A stretch of 64,000 nt of DNA from Phycisphaeraceae bacterium (GTDB lineage: Bacteria > Planctomycetota > Phycisphaerae > Phycisphaerales > UBA1924), in the NCBI GenBank assembly GCA_020639215.1, contig JACKHA010000012.1, forward strand, positions 1 through 64,000, written 5' to 3'. Position 1 is the first letter of the stretch. The number at the start of each line of letters is the position of its first letter. Position numbers and translations under genes: made by a program. Below, one piece after another: positions 63,248 through 64,000 of the stretch. Under the pieces are notes generated by a model. The model was not told the origin of the DNA. It did not search any database and worked only from the letters and a program-made list of their open reading frames with translations.

Positions 63248-64000
63248 TCACGCATTCGACGCCGACTCCGCGCCCCGGATTCGCTCGAGCGTCCGCGTCG
63301 TGGACAGGCCCTCGACCAGTTCGACAAGCACGACCTTGCCGCCGCGCTGCTCGACGAATTCCTGTCCCACGACGCCCTTGCCGGCCCAGTCGGCGCCCTT
63401 GACCAGCACGTCTGGCTTGATCGCCTCGATCAGGCTCAGCGGGGTGTCCTGGTCGAACAGCACCACCGCGCCAACACACGCCATCGCGCCGAGCAGGCGG
63501 GCCCGGTCCTCCTGCGTGTTCACCGGGCGGTCCGGGCCCTTGAGGCGCCGGATCGACGCGTCGGCGTTGAGGCCGACGATCAGGAAGTCGCCCTGGGCCC
63601 GCGCGGCTTCCAGGAGCGTCGCGTGCCCGGCATGCAGCACGTCGAAGCACCCGTTGGTGAACACGATCCGCTCGCCCGAGCGCCGCCGGGCGCGGATCTC
63701 GACGAGCAGGCGGTCGAGCGTGCGCAGGCCGCGGTCGTCTCCCGCATGCTCGAGGATCAGCTGGTGGTGGATCTTCTCGAGCGGGATCGGCACGACGCCG
63801 AAGACCTCCACTTCTAGCCCGGCCGCGGCGTTAGCCAGGCGGACCGCGTTCGGCCAGGAAAGCGCGTTGGCGCGACCCGCGGCCAGCGCGGCGAGGAAAA
63901 TATCGCCCGCGCCGGTCACGTCGTACACCTCGCGCGCGACCGTGGGCACCGCTACGGCGTCTCGCCCCCGCTCGAGCAGCAGGGCGCCGTGCCGATCGAG
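63248..64000 (-). CDS. hldE: bifunctional HldE (3' part): heptose kinase end plus ADP-heptose synthase
   Basis: The last 250 codons of a canonical HldE, open at the window edge. The upstream end has VYDVTGAGDIFLAALA, the catalytic GAGD motif of the RfaE1 kinase; the C-terminal half is the RfaE2 nucleotidyltransferase, with FTNGCFDVLHAGHATLL (HxGH-type) and LIEAIKPDVLVKGADW. Domain order is the normal kinase-first, in contrast to the 38640-40340 protein. The product feeds ADP-heptose for LPS. It is convergent with lptE, five bases apart. Confidence 0.92.
   Translation of the reverse strand, partial: LDRHGALLLERGRDAVAVPTVAREVYDVTGAGDIFLAALAAGRANALSWPNAVRLANAAAGLEVEVFGVVPIPLEKIHHQLILEHAGDDRGLRTLDRLLVEIRARRRSGERIVFTNGCFDVLHAGHATLLEAARAQGDFLIVGLNADASIRRLKGPDRPVNTQEDRARLLGAMACVGAVVLFDQDTPLSLIEAIKPDVLVKGADWAGKGVVGQEFVEQRGGKVVLVELVEGLSTTRTLERIRGAESASNA

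Overview
This window is 64 kb of very GC-rich, gene-dense bacterial chromosome. It has no rRNA, no tRNA that I can recognise, no CRISPR array and no insertion sequence. The gene set points to a Gram-negative planctomycete, most likely of the Phycisphaerae type. The supporting signs are outer-membrane genes (LptE, a BamD-like TPR protein, ADP-heptose enzymes), a protein with a PEP-CTERM-like tail, oversized pseudopilins, a stand-alone CoaB and heavily GC3-biased codons. That assignment is an inference from gene content; no marker gene in the window settles it.

Layout. (1) 1-1832: the tail of a UDP-glucose dehydrogenase and an exported PHP-domain protein. (2) 1973-19592, all on the minus strand: a type II secretion / type IV pilus cluster. 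In transcription order it is PilB/GspE ATPase, PilT ATPase, a second GspE ATPase, GspF, four prepilin-like proteins, a giant GspK-like protein, then a Rho-independent terminator. At least four gene junctions carry GA-rich tracts (as read on the mRNA strand), and two also carry a 39/40-identical 40-bp repeat. (3) 19.8-34.3 kb: mixed housekeeping and regulatory genes: coaB, a pseudouridine synthase-methyltransferase fusion, DUF3303, PH-domain and PilZ proteins, an M16-like protein without its zinc motif, an acyltransferase-like membrane protein, a GmhB-like phosphatase, gatA, typA and an AraC-type regulator. (4) 34.5-41.5 kb: a glycan cluster of two divergent gene pairs, with two GT2 glycosyltransferases, a CgeB-like glycosyltransferase and a domain-swapped HldE-like enzyme. 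(5) 41.5-54.9 kb: M60-like metallopeptidase, fructosamine kinase, ctaB, PqqB-like protein, thioredoxin, an AhpD-like protein with an ECF41-like promoter motif, an acidic two-pass membrane protein, an ECF sigma factor with a putative anti-sigma partner, an Hsp70 and a small lipoprotein. (6) 55-64 kb: pheT, ilvE, a cyclodeaminase-like protein, the PEP-CTERM-like protein, a FabF-like synthase, a BamD-like protein, lptE and the 3' part of a canonical hldE.

How the parts fit. The secretion/pilus cluster looks like a single transcription unit or a few, but it lacks a secretin, prepilin peptidase and inner-membrane platform partners, which must be elsewhere. HldE, a GmhB-like phosphatase, LptE and the glycosyltransferases together indicate an outer membrane with heptose-containing glycans. 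The most unusual items are the coexistence of a normal and a domain-swapped HldE, the pseudouridine synthase-methyltransferase fusion, a C-terminal module shared by the two GT2 enzymes, and several families of short intergenic repeats.
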